Part shown: positions 33,751 to 45,899 of the stretch, piece by piece
Numbering within the stretch: position 1 is the first letter of the stretch
How the letters are laid out: every line of letters starts with the position of its first letter
Assembly (NCBI RefSeq): GCF_008831285.2
Contig: NC_045140.1
Span: 8,304,505 to 8,368,504, forward strand
Source of the DNA: Nymphaea colorata
Lineage: Eukaryota > Streptophyta > Magnoliopsida > Nymphaeales > Nymphaeaceae
Reading direction: 5' to 3'
DNA: 64,000 nt
The notes under the pieces: generated by a model
Told to the model about the DNA's origin: nothing
What the model saw: the letters and a program-made list of their open reading frames with translations, nothing else
The model's database searches: none
Translations under genes and position numbers: made by a program

Positions 33751-36500
33751 GGAATCCAATTATTTTGGTTCATCTATACTAATAGTCATTAAGAAGTAGT
33801 TTGATAAAGAAAACAACATGTCATTGAAATATGAGGTTCTATAGAAGTGCTATTGGTGCCAAATGTTGGATAGAAAATGAGGGAAACAAACCACTCTCAT
33901 ATTTTGAAAAGAAAATTTTTCTAGCAAGGCATTTGTTAATGAAAATAATGTCTTTGGAACATAGTGTTCCATAAAAGTGTTCATGTTACTAAATGTCGAA
34001 TAGAAACATTCAAGTTGGAAGAATCTGTTCCATCAAAACAGATGAACAATTTGTTCTTGACATTTTTTGGTTTGGTGTTTGGTAAGGAGAACGTTTTTTT
34101 GTAACAACATGCCCGCTTTCATACTGGGCTCAGGCTGCCAATTAGGTGGATCCAACCCAACTGCAAAATGCTTACAAAAATTAGGAACTAGGACAATCAA
34201 CTATTCATTCATAGCACGTGAATAATTCGTTTCTTTTGTCTTTGTGTGTGTACCCACACTCCAAAACAGCAAAAGCACATGAGCCAATATGACTGGTGCG
34301 GGTGTACCTATGACATGGTATAGGCCGCCGTCAACCATGCCGAGGTCATTTTTGTTTTTCTTTTGAGTTTTTTTTTAGAAATGATGCTTCTATTTTTCTG
34401 CCTCAGTTATGCTGTTTTTAGCATTTTATATACTTTTTTAGTTTAATAATAGATATTATATTCTACTCATACCTTTATATATTGGACATGTCATTTGGTC
34501 TTATTTTTTATTGTTCATAAGTTTTCTTCATTCATGAACATCTTTATATATATTAATTGTATAAACATATTACCCCTTTCCTTTCTTCCTCAGTCCTCTC
34601 CCTCCTGCCTCCCTCTTTCTCCTCCCTTTCGTTCCCCTCTCCTACTTGAACCCCTCTCACTTTCTTTCTCATCTCCCTCCTGCTATTTCCACTTCTCTCC
34701 CTTCTTTCTCCCCTCTCGCTCATTCTGGTTCCTCCTAGCTGAATACCATTTCCCCCACTGATGATGACAGCGACCAGCCCTGCGTCAACCACAAATGGCC
34801 ACCGGCATTTCGGTGGGAACGTACTTGTTACTGAATTTTCTGGGCCTAGTCATTTTGTAGCCTGATGTTCACAGATAATATTTCAATAAGTAGTTTTTCT
34901 TCTCTCTTAAACGATTGGCAGCAAGTTGTTCAACAGCAACGCTTTCCGGTGGCCCCCTTTTCCCTGGTATTCTCTCCCTCCCATTCTGGCTGGTTGTGTC
35001 TGCCCCTGCCCTGCCGAAGTATTTGATTTTTTATTTTTATTTTTTTATTTTTTTACAATAACGGGTTGCTGGAGAGCAGCCCTTTTTGACTAGTTTGTGT
35101 CAGCCCGAACCATGGCCAACACACTACCATTGTTCTTTTTTTTTTTAATTTGAAACAAATCAAAAATATAGATTTGATAGGGTAAATCTTGATCGTTTGT
35201 TTTTTGAAACAAAATCGGAAACATGCACTGCCGCTGGTCGGTTTCTTTTGTTTTTCTTCCTTCACTGAAGGGGCAGCCCTTTTGCTTGTATCCACCATTT
35301 GTGATGCATCAAACATCCCCTTTTGGTTAAAGATACCAGGTGGCACTAAGTTCAATCCTACTAACTTGTGAACAATAGCAATACAAGGGCCACAGTGAGC
35401 AATGAACAGTCCTAGAACCTGATTGCCTCTACGAATCAACTAACTGTTACTATCAAAGCTAATGGAAGGCATTCATATTTACTGCAGTTTTGAGAAATTA
35501 AATTTTAACTAGGGAACTCTTGATATTGAGAATTCTCAATCTCAGGTACTGTCAATCGTATGTCCTCCAAGTACCTCTCTTCCAATAAGTTTGTTGATAT
35601 GTAAAGCTTCATTTGATCTGAGCAATTTTTGTTTCACTGCAAACACTAAATCTGTCAAAGTTCTTTGGTCTCTAAACATTGTTTAACAATATGAATATGT
35701 TAAATAGTTTCTTGTTTTATAGCAGAATTGGGGAATCGTTCCTGTCACTGATTTTAAAGACCCACTATTTTTGGAAAGCCCACGCTATCACCAATTTTTA
35801 AAATTGGATCTTATTTCAATTTTTGTGTGTCAACTTAAGTGTGCAGTGGTTTGGGTTTTTGTAAATTAAACTTTATTGGTGACAACTTTAATCACCATGT
35901 TTATGAAGGTGGGCCACATAAAGGACTATATGACACTAAATGTTCAAAATAAATACTTGTATGATCAGGTATCCATGAGTCTTACAGTTCTTGCTTGCTA
36001 TTTAAGCTTTTAGTCATCTAGGATAAGCATATCTTTCTTCCAAATCTTGTATTTGAGTTGTATATTGCTTGTCGAGTTAGAGTTTTTCAGCAAGTAGCAA
36101 CTTGTATTGTTTCACATGTGGATCTTACATGGAAGGAGGTTGTTGACTTGATCAAGAATTGTTCGAGCTTTGATATTTTCTAGGTATCACTAATATTTGT
36201 CTGTCTCTATGACATTTTAAGATGAATTTGGCCACTATGAATAAAGAAAAAATATCTTGAGAAGTTGATAGTCCTATTTGCATTCTTTAGAAACTCTAGC
36301 GTTGAAGCTTGGGAGTCTTGTTTTACGTGAGGTAAATACTTGAAGTCTAAATAGGCAAGCTAGGTCTATCACCTGAGCTGAGCTTTTTTTTTTCTAGAAA
36401 AATAGAAGCTATAATGGTGCGTGAGTCACTGCTATAGATGTATACCAGTGAAAACCCCATTGAAACCATCGCTGTTGGTGATGTCATCATGATTCCCATC
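33750..36500. other. Intergenic; CT-rich block and unidentified exon-like frame
   Basis: 34570-34760 is a pyrimidine-rich block that gives artefactual frames on both strands. At about 36055-36183 (+) a frame reads LYIACRVRVFQQVATCIVSH, then VDLTWKEVVDLIKNCSSFDI and F, ending in TAG. It looks protein-like, but I cannot assign a family and found no neighbouring exons. Nothing else is supported. Confidence 0.3.
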
Positions 36501-36504
36501 TAAT

Positions 36505-36620
36505 CATGGACATTGACACTGAAGAAGAGAAAAATAAGGCTGGGTCAAAATTACCTGCAATTTCTTTCCATTTTGTTCAAACATATTTATCTTTCTTTTC
36601 ATGTTTTATGTGGATTGATT
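36505..36620 (+). repeat. Dispersed repeat, copy 1 (inverted partner at 46985-47105)
   Basis: About 115 bp here is closely similar to the reverse complement of 46985-47105. It includes CCTGCAATTTCTTTCCATTT, GTTCAAACATATTTATCTTT and CTTTTCATGTTTTATGTGGA. Both copies encode YLQFLSILFK, then IYLSFHVLCGLI, in the same relative frame. I infer fragments of one transposable element, type unknown. Confidence 0.75.
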
Positions 36621-38080
36621 TTTGGGGCATCAAGCACTCAACTTTGCCAAAGGCAAGCTGTTGGGAGATTGATCCAGCTTCAGTTTCAGTTGTTTACCTT
36701 TCTATGGTCAAATTTCTATTGAAGATGACAAGTTGCAATGTTAAGACATAGGAAGTTGTGTTTGCGCCATGATTGTTAACCTAAAAGGAAAACTTAGTGG
36801 ACTGACTTAAATACTCAAATTTTATTTGACAGTGGATCCCATTGTACAATGTTTAAGGCTGCTTAGACCTGGTCTGCACAAATTTCCCATTCATAATCTT
36901 ATGGAATGCTTAAGCATAGGAACCGAGTGAATCTTCTCATCTTGTGGAGGCCTAATCCTGTCAAGAAGTGCTTTCCAACTAAGCTTCGTTTTCGGTTAAG
37001 TGGTGACAGCTTATACATTATATGAGATAGCTGATACCTTGAAGTTTTCAAAATAATCTCTTTACAATTCCATATGATCTTGGTGTCTACTACTAAGTAG
37101 ACATCACAATATAGTATTGTATATCAGTCTGTTTTTGTCTCTTGGGAGAATTTATCTATTGCAACCAATTAATGATGCCTATAGTTTATTTTCATATAAT
37201 TATTTGATGACATTTGCTCACCTTTTGCTATAGGCTGTTTATTTTTTGTCAATTATTGAGGTTTATTTACTATTGATGCAATGTTGATGAATTTTTGCAT
37301 CAGCTTGTAGCTTTGCTCACCTTTTGATCAAAATGCTTCCCCTCTTTCTTGAAAAGATTTTTACTGATCCTTGATATTCCAGAAGCAAAAATTATGCCCA
37401 TGCACTGTTGTAGTGATAGCAACAACCCTGACATACCAGATCCTATATTATGCCATATCAGGTACATTGAACAGCATTAACTCAAATTTTCACACATATA
37501 GCTACAATGGACTTAGCTTTTACTCAAGTTGGGTTGTTCAAATGCATCACAGACTCCATGATTTCTACCTCATTCTCGTAAAAAAAATTATTGACATGCT
37601 TCTAGAATGCAACATTTCTTAGTTTTCTTTGCTTTTGATCTTAAAAGCTAGTACAATAGTCTTTTTTGGTAACCTTTTTAATTAATTCACTATATCATAT
37701 TTGTTGATTGCTTACTTTACTTTTAACTACAGAAGTTTGGGTTCCATTGTGTTTCAATTGAGTTACCAATTTTTATTGATCCATGAATGACTGTTACTCT
37801 ATTTATGCATCAGAATATAATAATAATGCTCACAATTAAGGTTATGTAGATGAAGTACACATATGTCTAACAAATAGATGAAGTATACATATATTTTCTG
37901 GAATTAAACTGATTTTTAATTTTAAAAAAAAAACTAAAAGAATGCCTTCCACATTGTATTGCAGAACATCTTGAGGGGTAATGATAATTCTTTCGTTCCA
38001 ATGGTTCAATCAAGATTAGTCTTAGTGGCGCCAAGTTAGAACTTGTTTATCTAGTGAAGAACTATTTGCTTGTCTGGTGA
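36620..38080. other. Intergenic, no gene recognised
   Basis: AT-rich sequence with only short frames lacking family resemblance. Confidence 0.45.
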
Positions 38081-40735
38081 ATGTGTTCAAATATAGATTC
38101 ATATTGCAGTTCTATAGGTTTAAGCATGGAAAGAAAGGGAAATATGTCTGAAAGAATAAATGTATCCAATGTTGAGGATGGCGAAGAAGCAGTGGTTATG
38201 ACCATTGATGATCAATTAGTAAATAAATGTAATGAGACAACATATGTTGAGTCTGAGGATGATGAGTGATGGTACTTATGGTTTTTGATGTTGAATTAGC
38301 TAGGTGAAAAAAATGATGAATTAGTAGGTGAAGAAAATGAAGCACTGAATGGCGATAGTGAGGAACTTTGTGTTGACGGGACAAACATAAAGCCAAAGTT
38401 GGTGCCTAGTGTTGATAGAACTATAAATCATACACTGGAATGGAGTTTGATAGTGACGTCAGTGCATTTAAGTTTTACCATACATATGCAACACTTGGTA
38501 GCTTTGATACAATGATACATGACTCGAAAAAGAGGAACGGTGTTCTTCATTGGAGGCAGTTTATTGCAAAATGAATGGTTTCAAGAAACATAAATGCCAT
38601 TAGGGAAGGGAACTTGCAATAAGAAAATGTGGTTGAAAAGCATAGATGTCCATTGAATTTGATTCAGACGAAAATAAGTGGTGTGTGCATAATGTACAGT
38701 ATGTACATAATCATTATTTGCATTCACTACAAAAAATAAACTTTCATAATATGGCAAAGAATATGAAATCCCCTGCGAAGAATGTTGTAAATATCCTTTC
38801 AGGTTCTAGATTAAAAGCATCACAAGTTATAAATGTATTTGCACACCAAGTAGAAGGAAAGGAGCACATGTCATTTAGTAAACGACAGTTGTATGAGCAC
38901 CTCTAAAGAATTACAGATAGTTATTATAGGAAAGATTGTCAAGCTATGTTGAATTCTTTTAAGAAAGAACAAATGAAAATCTAAATTTCTATTATGTGAT
39001 TCAAGTAGGGCAAGTTACAACTTTTGAGTAAATGTAGTTGCTCATGAAGATTATTTGTATTTTGGTGATGTGGTTTCTTTTGATACCATATATATAGAGA
39101 ATAAATATCATACGTTGTTTGCTCCATTTACAATTATAAATCACCATGGCCAAAGTATAAGTTTTTGTTATGCATTATTTATTGAGGAGAACAAAAACAT
39201 ACTCAAGTGGCTATTTGAAGAGTCACTACAAGCAATAGGTGTTCAACCTCTAATTTGTACTTTAACTGATCAAGATCTTGTTATGATGGTTGTAGTGAAG
39301 AAAGTACAAAATATAGTTCATAGATGTTGCAATTGACACATATTTACAAATGTGCCAATATATTTGGTCAACTTGCATAAACAAAATAGTCACTTCAAAC
39401 ATTTGTGGGATGTACGGTTTTTTAAGTCAAAGACAATAGAAGGATTTGAAGAAAATGGCATGAAATGTGTAGTTCATATCCCAAGTTAGAAACCATTGAC
39501 AGAGCGACAAACTTATAGAATGAAAAAGAAACATGGGCTAAACCATATTCAAGTGACAGATTCATGGCCAAAAAGTCCATAACCAATGAAGTGGAAATAT
39601 GAACAACTATTTTAAAAATTGGGTCAATAAAAATACAAGTTTAAGTAAGTTTGTCATCAAATACCAAAAAGCAATAGATAAACAATGCTTCAACGAAAAG
39701 GATATGGATCTCAAGATGGATAATGAAACTGAACCAATCAAGACACATGATCCAATTGAAGATCACTCGTGAGACTTTTACCCCAGAGATTTTCAAAACA
39801 ACTTCATTACAAAACTGATGTTACCTATTGCCTACACTATTTTGCTACCCAAGTTGACGATCATGTGAAAACATATTACGTTAAACAAGTAATAAGAGGT
39901 CATGCAGCACTCCCAATTAGTAAGGAGTATATAATTTCATATTATTAGAGAAGTCAATTTTTATCAAGCTATTGATGCAAAGTATGAGAATATATGGGAG
40001 TTGTGTGTCATCATATGCTTATAGTATTTCATGCAAAATGAATATACGAATTGATGTGTACCTATATACTCAAAAATGGACTAGACATGCAAAGAAATGT
40101 GTTGTACAAAGACTTTCAACTTTTCAAACACAGATAGATGAAAAGGTTTCCTCACAAATAAACAAGAATATTCTTCGTTTAAAGGCCAAAAGTTTGCATA
40201 GATGAAATAACGTCAAGTTCCAAATGCACTAAGCATGCATTTGAAAAGTTTGAACAATTGGTAAAAAGAACTATGATATTTAAAATTGATTGAGTCAGAC
40301 GCAAATATTGATGAAGCACGCAAGTGGACGAAAGTGTGTAGATGAGAGTGTTGCGACACAGAGACAAAAGTTGAGCAGGTTCATTTGCTTACAGATCATA
40401 GACAAGCTTGTGCTAAAGGAATTTCAAGGTGAATCCCTTCATGCATCGAATAAAGCAAATTACATAAAAAGTGTCACACATGTGAAACATGGGTATGATT
40501 CGTGTATTGCTCCTCTAAGCAGGACTGCAAGGTAGAGTTGTTTTTTTTCATAAAATAAATTATAATATTTTTTATGGTTATTTATATACTTGTCATTTTG
40601 CAGAAATGCATCAACTGATGATAGTTTTACAAAATTAAGGCTATGCCATTTATGTAGAGAAACATGTCATGATAAAAGAAATTGTCCAAAATTGAGACAA
40701 GTAGGTCAAAACAAGTTCAAATGTGTTGATTTCAT
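38081..40735 (+). pseudogene. FAR1-related / Mutator-like transposase relic
   Basis: The remnants run in the order of FAR1/FHY3-type proteins, a domesticated Mutator-like transposase family; some members are still mobile. An acidic N-terminus is at about 38120-38270. GMEFDSDVSAFKFYHTYA (about 38440-38495) marks the FAR1 zinc-binding domain. The MULE core YFGDVVSFDTIYIENKYHTL and APFTIINHHGQSISFCYALF are at 39058-39180, followed by TLTDQDLVM. A SWIM-like region is near 39860-39930. KWTRHAKK near 40075 is followed by a CHLCRETCHDKRNCPKL zinc knuckle at 40640-40700. Many stops and frameshifts separate these blocks, so no full protein is possible. The family regulates phytochrome A signalling when domesticated. 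Whether this relic was a host gene or a transposon cannot be told from the window. Confidence 0.8.
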
Positions 40736-41104
40736 TTTTCCGGTTTAGACTCCCTGACTATGTCATACCTAGTTTATTTGTTTTTCTTTTACAACATCCA
40801 TGTCTACAGAGGCAAACAACATTAATTAGTTTGTCATCGATAGTGTAACATGTTTACATTACTTTTTGTTGTTGTATGTACTTGTCATTCTACACACTAG
40901 GAAAATATAATAGAGTATTTTGGATCAATATCCTCCAATAGATGCCAAGAGTTCCTCTCTCTATTGCATTACGTGCAAAAGGTGCACATGCATGAAATTA
41001 AAGAGGATGATAAGTTGACGTAGAAAATTATGTGGGTCAACCTTTCAGTCTACATCGACGAAAAGTAGCTCGATCCAACAATTAATTTATCGAGTGCTTA
41101 AAAA

Positions 41105-42900
41105 TTTATTTTGCCTTCATTTGGATACATGATAATGATGCTCCTGGTTTTCCATGCTTATCATAATCTTTGCAAGAGAGATTTTTGTTATATTTGATTT
41201 TAGTACATTCTTCAAAGAGTGTCAATCTGATTGACATATTTTTTCTTGTGACACCTATTCTTTTACATCCACATGTTCTTTCACAGCCTACCTCAAGCGA
41301 AAATCTATTTGCCTTATATTGAGCTTGATGCAAAAACTTTCAAATTGAGTTGCTGCGAGAGGCTTGGTTAATCCATCGGCAATTTGGCCCTTTGATGAGA
41401 TATACTAGACTTTGAGTTTCCATTTGGCAATTTGATCTTGTACAAAATGAGCAACGATTTCTATATGTTTTCTTCTTGCATGAAAGGTAGGATGTGCAGC
41501 AAGATAGTTGGCACTGATATTGTCGCACCATATAGTAGGCATGTTGGAAAGAGAAATCTTCATTTATTTCAAAAGAAACTAAACCCAAGAGAGTTCAACA
41601 GTGGCATTCACAATGCCTTTATACACTGCCTCAGTACTCGAACAAGACATTGTGTGTTCTTTTTTAGAGCTCCATGATATAATATTGGGCCCAAAGTATA
41701 CAACGTATCCTGAAGTAGAATTTCAATCATTTGGGAAGCTAGCCCAATTGTCTGCTGAGTACACATGTATGGATCCTTCTTTGGTAGCTTCAAACTTTAA
41801 ACCACATTGCAAAATGTCTTCCAAATATCGAATAATTCCTTTTACAACCATCCAATGTGACTTGTTAGGCTTGTGCATGAACTAACACACCCGGTTTACA
41901 CTAAATGCCACGTCTAGTCTAGTGATGATAAGATATTGCAGGGTAGCCACTATGCTTCTCTACAAAAAGGGATTCTCAAAATCTTCACCATCACCGGAAA
42001 ATAACTTTGCAGAAGAAGACATTGACGAAAAGCTGGGTTTGCACTCAACCATATTGGTTCTCTTTAAAAGCTCAAAATATATTTACATTTAGTTCAAACA
42101 GAACCCTGCGAATTGTAAAGCACTTCCACACCTATGAAATAGTGAAGTCTCCTAGATCTTTCAAAGAAAACTGGTCTACAAGAAGCTTAACAACTTCGTC
42201 AATAAGAGCATGTGAGTTTTCGGTGATCAAAATATCATCTACATAAACAAAGGATGTACACCATAAAACCACCATGATGCTTAATGAATAACAAAGGATT
42301 ATATTTAGAGCTCAGAAAATCCACAGTGCAAAGTGATTGGCTGAGCCTTTGAAAAGAAGCTCTTGGTGTCTGCTTCAAGCCGTAGAGGGCTTTATGGAGT
42401 TTGCATACCTGCATGGTTCTTTGGGCATCCACAAAACGCACGGTTGGGACATATAGACTTCTTCATTGAGAAAGCCATTGAGAAAAGCATTATTTACGTC
42501 GAGTTGCCTTATACACCATCCCTCTCCTAAGGCAAGAAATAACAGAGTCTGAATTGTGGCAGGCTTCACTATGGGACTGAAGGTTTCAAAGCAAACAATG
42601 TCTTCTTCTTGATGGAACCCTTTGGCAACAAGACAAGCCTTAAGTTGACAAGAGTTCTATTAGCTTTGCACTTGATCCGAAACACCCATTTGCAGCCTAC
42701 TATATTTTAGTTAGGAAATGGTAGAACAAGAGTCCACATGTGGTTCTTTTCAAGAGCTCTAAGCTCATCAAGCATGGCAGCACACAATCTAGGTTCTTAT
42801 TTGGCATGCTTAAATGACTTTGGCTCAACATCTTGATCAACCCCTGAACCAATGTCACATGGAAAATGTAACAATGATACATCATTCAGCTAAGTTCACA
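41105..42900 (-). mobile_element. Ty1/copia retrotransposon pol relic
   Basis: The minus strand keeps the copia RT and RNase H in order. Near 42880-42690 lies the RT start. IRQLDVNNAFLNGFLNEEVY is at about 42510-42450, CKLHKALYGLKQTPRASFQR at about 42410-42350, then SSKYNPLLFI. RNase H follows: the tail of the domain near 41540-41350 includes a decayed VRQYQCQLSCCTSYLSCKKK and KGPNCRWINQASRS. Frameshifts and stops are frequent. No LTR pair was recognised. Confidence 0.85.
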
Positions 42901-43900
42901 TTGCTAGTTAATTTAACAAAACTTATATGAATCTTTTTTTTAATTCATGACTACAAAAATGCAGGTGGATGCCATCCTAATGGGTTTGAAAGGAAAAAAA
43001 AATCCGATCGGTTTGAGAAACTGTGAAAACCATCTCCTAGCTCCTCCCACTTCTTGTTCCATCCATTTTCTTTAGGCATGAGAGAACAAGAAACATATTC
43101 AAGAGATTCTTTTGTTAGCTTCGATAAAATATGTTCTATTTGTTTACATTGACAATAATATTCACACATTTTTAGCCTTCAATTATGTCTTCTTATTTTC
43201 TCCTTATATCATATCACTTACATGATCATGTAAGTCCACAACTTTCTCATTCAAATATACTATGTCTTTTTGTGCACCTTATAATTAGTTTATCAGAAAC
43301 TACACATTCTTTTCGTTTAACAATTAAGAACCATTTTCCTTGTAACACTAGTGAAAGAAGCAACAAAATCTCATCATTTGTTATAATAGTAACAAATATA
43401 AGGTTACTATCTAACTTGATGCATTAAAATTTGACATTTTGATGTGCCAATACATACATAATTTTGACATTTGTAAAAAAACCTCCCTAAATTTCAAGCA
43501 TGTTTTCAAGCAATTCTACATTTACATGGACAGTTGTCATAGCTAGAGCAGCTTGTCATTCTCTGTTGAAAGTGTTGGATCGTGTTCTAAAGCCAAATGA
43601 CAAAAGGAGCTCTTTGAAGCTTTCACATTTAACATCATAAAAAGAAGCAAATGTGCAAATGCAAAACAAATCCACAATTAATATAATGTAACCAGTTTAA
43701 ATCCACTAGAATATCAAAGTATCTTAAATTTGTTTTCTTACTTGCAAAACAACCTGTGATAGGTAGGCCTTCCCAACCTTTGATTGCCAAAAAATAGGGT
43801 ATTTACAAGATCAAAAATAAGTCCCTTGATTGGACTGTTACATTCTAGTGTCCTCCTCTAAAGGATTCCAACCCCCATTAAGTTTCAATCATTCTCTAAC
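42900..43900. other. Intergenic, no gene recognised
   Basis: AT-rich DNA with only short frames and no family resemblance. Confidence 0.45.
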
Positions 43901-45400
43901 ATGGCCATCACCTTGACGCGTCATCAAAGAAAGGTTGTTTCAGGTACTAGAGCTCCCCCCAAAATCATTACAGAAATTTCTCTTCCTTTCCTCCAACCAC
44001 CTATTGATCCATCGAGAATCTCCACAATCCCCCACCAGTATTTCTTCTCCAAGTTGTGTTGTTCATCTACACAATCACATGAGAGGAAGGCTCAAGTTGG
44101 GTCAAGTAAACCATCAAACATTTCTCCAACGATTGTCCCTTGTCATTCTTGTTGCTTATACCCCACATCACAATTCCTTATTGAATTACCCTAAGTGATT
44201 TCTGATCAGGCCCGCCCTAATCAACTTTCCTTGTTAGTGGTGTTGGTATCCATATTCCTCCATGGTCCCCACCAAATCCCTGCCACCAGCCAAGTTTTGA
44301 TGGTCCTCATTTTTGTGCAATCCCAAGGCATTTGAGGATGTGTTGTTGGTAATTAGTCCAAAATTCCTAAGTTGCATGCCTCAAAACCTCACAATCTTCA
44401 TGTCATGTCATGTTATGTAGCTTCCAGATGAACTGAATGGACATGTGGTATAGATTTTTCCAGTGCTTTCACAAATCCTCATCCTTCAACTTCTTACCAC
44501 ACCAGCAAATAAACTCATATTTGATTCCCTACTCTAGCTTTCATCGCACCCCAAACCCTCTGCAAATCTTATTCCAGATTAGCTTCATGACTCGACAATT
44601 GAAGAACAAATGATCTTGTGTTTCTTACGCTTCCTTGCAAAGGCTGCATCTAGAGGCCATAGCAAAACCAAGATTCCTCTTGTGCTCTTCTATCACGAGC
44701 CTCTTGGCATAGCCGAAATAGGCTATCCACATCACTCAAGGAAATATTTGACTACTTTAGTTAAGTCAAAGCCATGGTTCCTCGACTCCTCTGGTCCTCA
44801 TTTGCTCCCACATCTCATTCTTACAGATATCTACTCCAGCTTCTTTAGTCCATGCCAAGGCATCCAGATTCTCTTCCAAATGTGTGCTTCTATTTGATAT
44901 GTCATATATGATAGGGCTCGCATCAATGCCATTTGTGGATCTGTCCTCTATAAAATGCCTGATTGACTTATCCAGCCATGGTTCAACTAAATGGTAAACT
45001 TTTCCTGGGACCATGCTCAGCAGTGGCGCTTCTACCCATGAATCCTTCCAATATTTGGCAACATTACCATCATCAATCTTCTATCTAATAATGCTCTTGA
45101 TGGCCATCCACGCTCGCACAATATCTTTCCAATTGGCTGATCCCGATTGGAAAGAACATAGGTCCACAGGCTTCTCTTGTGTAGGTATTTGCTTCTAACA
45201 AAATAAGCCCAGTTAAATTGCCCTGTCTTTGCCTTGCATGTCAAGTAGGCTAATGCTATGGTTCACCTCTTGAAGATGCTGGAAACCAACTTCTCCTTCC
45301 ATCTTGAAGAGGCATAAAGACTTGTGCCTGATTTGATGGAGCTCTCAAGAATCACTTCCTTCTCCCCAAATGAAACCTACACAAATCTTTTTAATATACT
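43900..45400 (-). mobile_element. LINE relic, 3' part, minus strand
   Basis: Minus-strand fragments match the post-RT region of plant L1-type ORF2. FNWAYFVRSKYLHKRSLWTY (about 45220-45160) is the familiar WVKxxRxKYL..SLW motif. WPSRALLDRRLMMVMLPNIG follows at about 45120-45060, then a frame around VEPWLDKSIRHFIEDRSTN at 44990-44930. A decayed zinc-finger region KHKIICSSIVES lies near 44620. Stops and frameshifts abound. The RT core is not present, so this is a 5'-truncated or rearranged copy. Confidence 0.65.
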
Positions 45401-45737
45401 TAATCTTACTTACGTCCACAACCTAAAAAGCTAAAGTATCTAAACTCATGTGAGCAGCATCTGATACATCATTCCTGCAACAATATCTTAAGAGAAACAC
45501 GTAGTGGTGTCCTCCTCAGCAACCATATCTCATTACTAGGGATGTGAATCCCAATTTGAATACAAGTGCATAATCATCTCGACAAAATATTGAAACAGTC
45601 GTCCGAGCATAGAAAAAGAATTTGATTTGAACCATGGTGGCTCAAGTGATAGCTCCTTATTCATAGTTTGGAAGCGGACCTATGTATTGCCTTATAATAT
45701 CAAGTTTCTCTCTCTGCCCACTAACTATTTTCTTAAG

Positions 45738-45757
45738 ATATATATATATATACATAC

Positions 45758-45847
<90 letters not shown>

Positions 45848-45853
45848 GTGTGT
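45738..45853. repeat. Composite (TA)n(CATA)n(TA)n(GT)n microsatellite
   Basis: A TA run, a tetranucleotide CATA stretch, another TA run and about 30 GT units form one 116-bp tract. It is one of the longest simple repeats in the window and probably highly polymorphic. Confidence 0.95.
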
Positions 45854-45899
45854 AAAGTTAGGGGTGAAAGTCATTAAGTCATGCCCTAACCTAAAAGTT

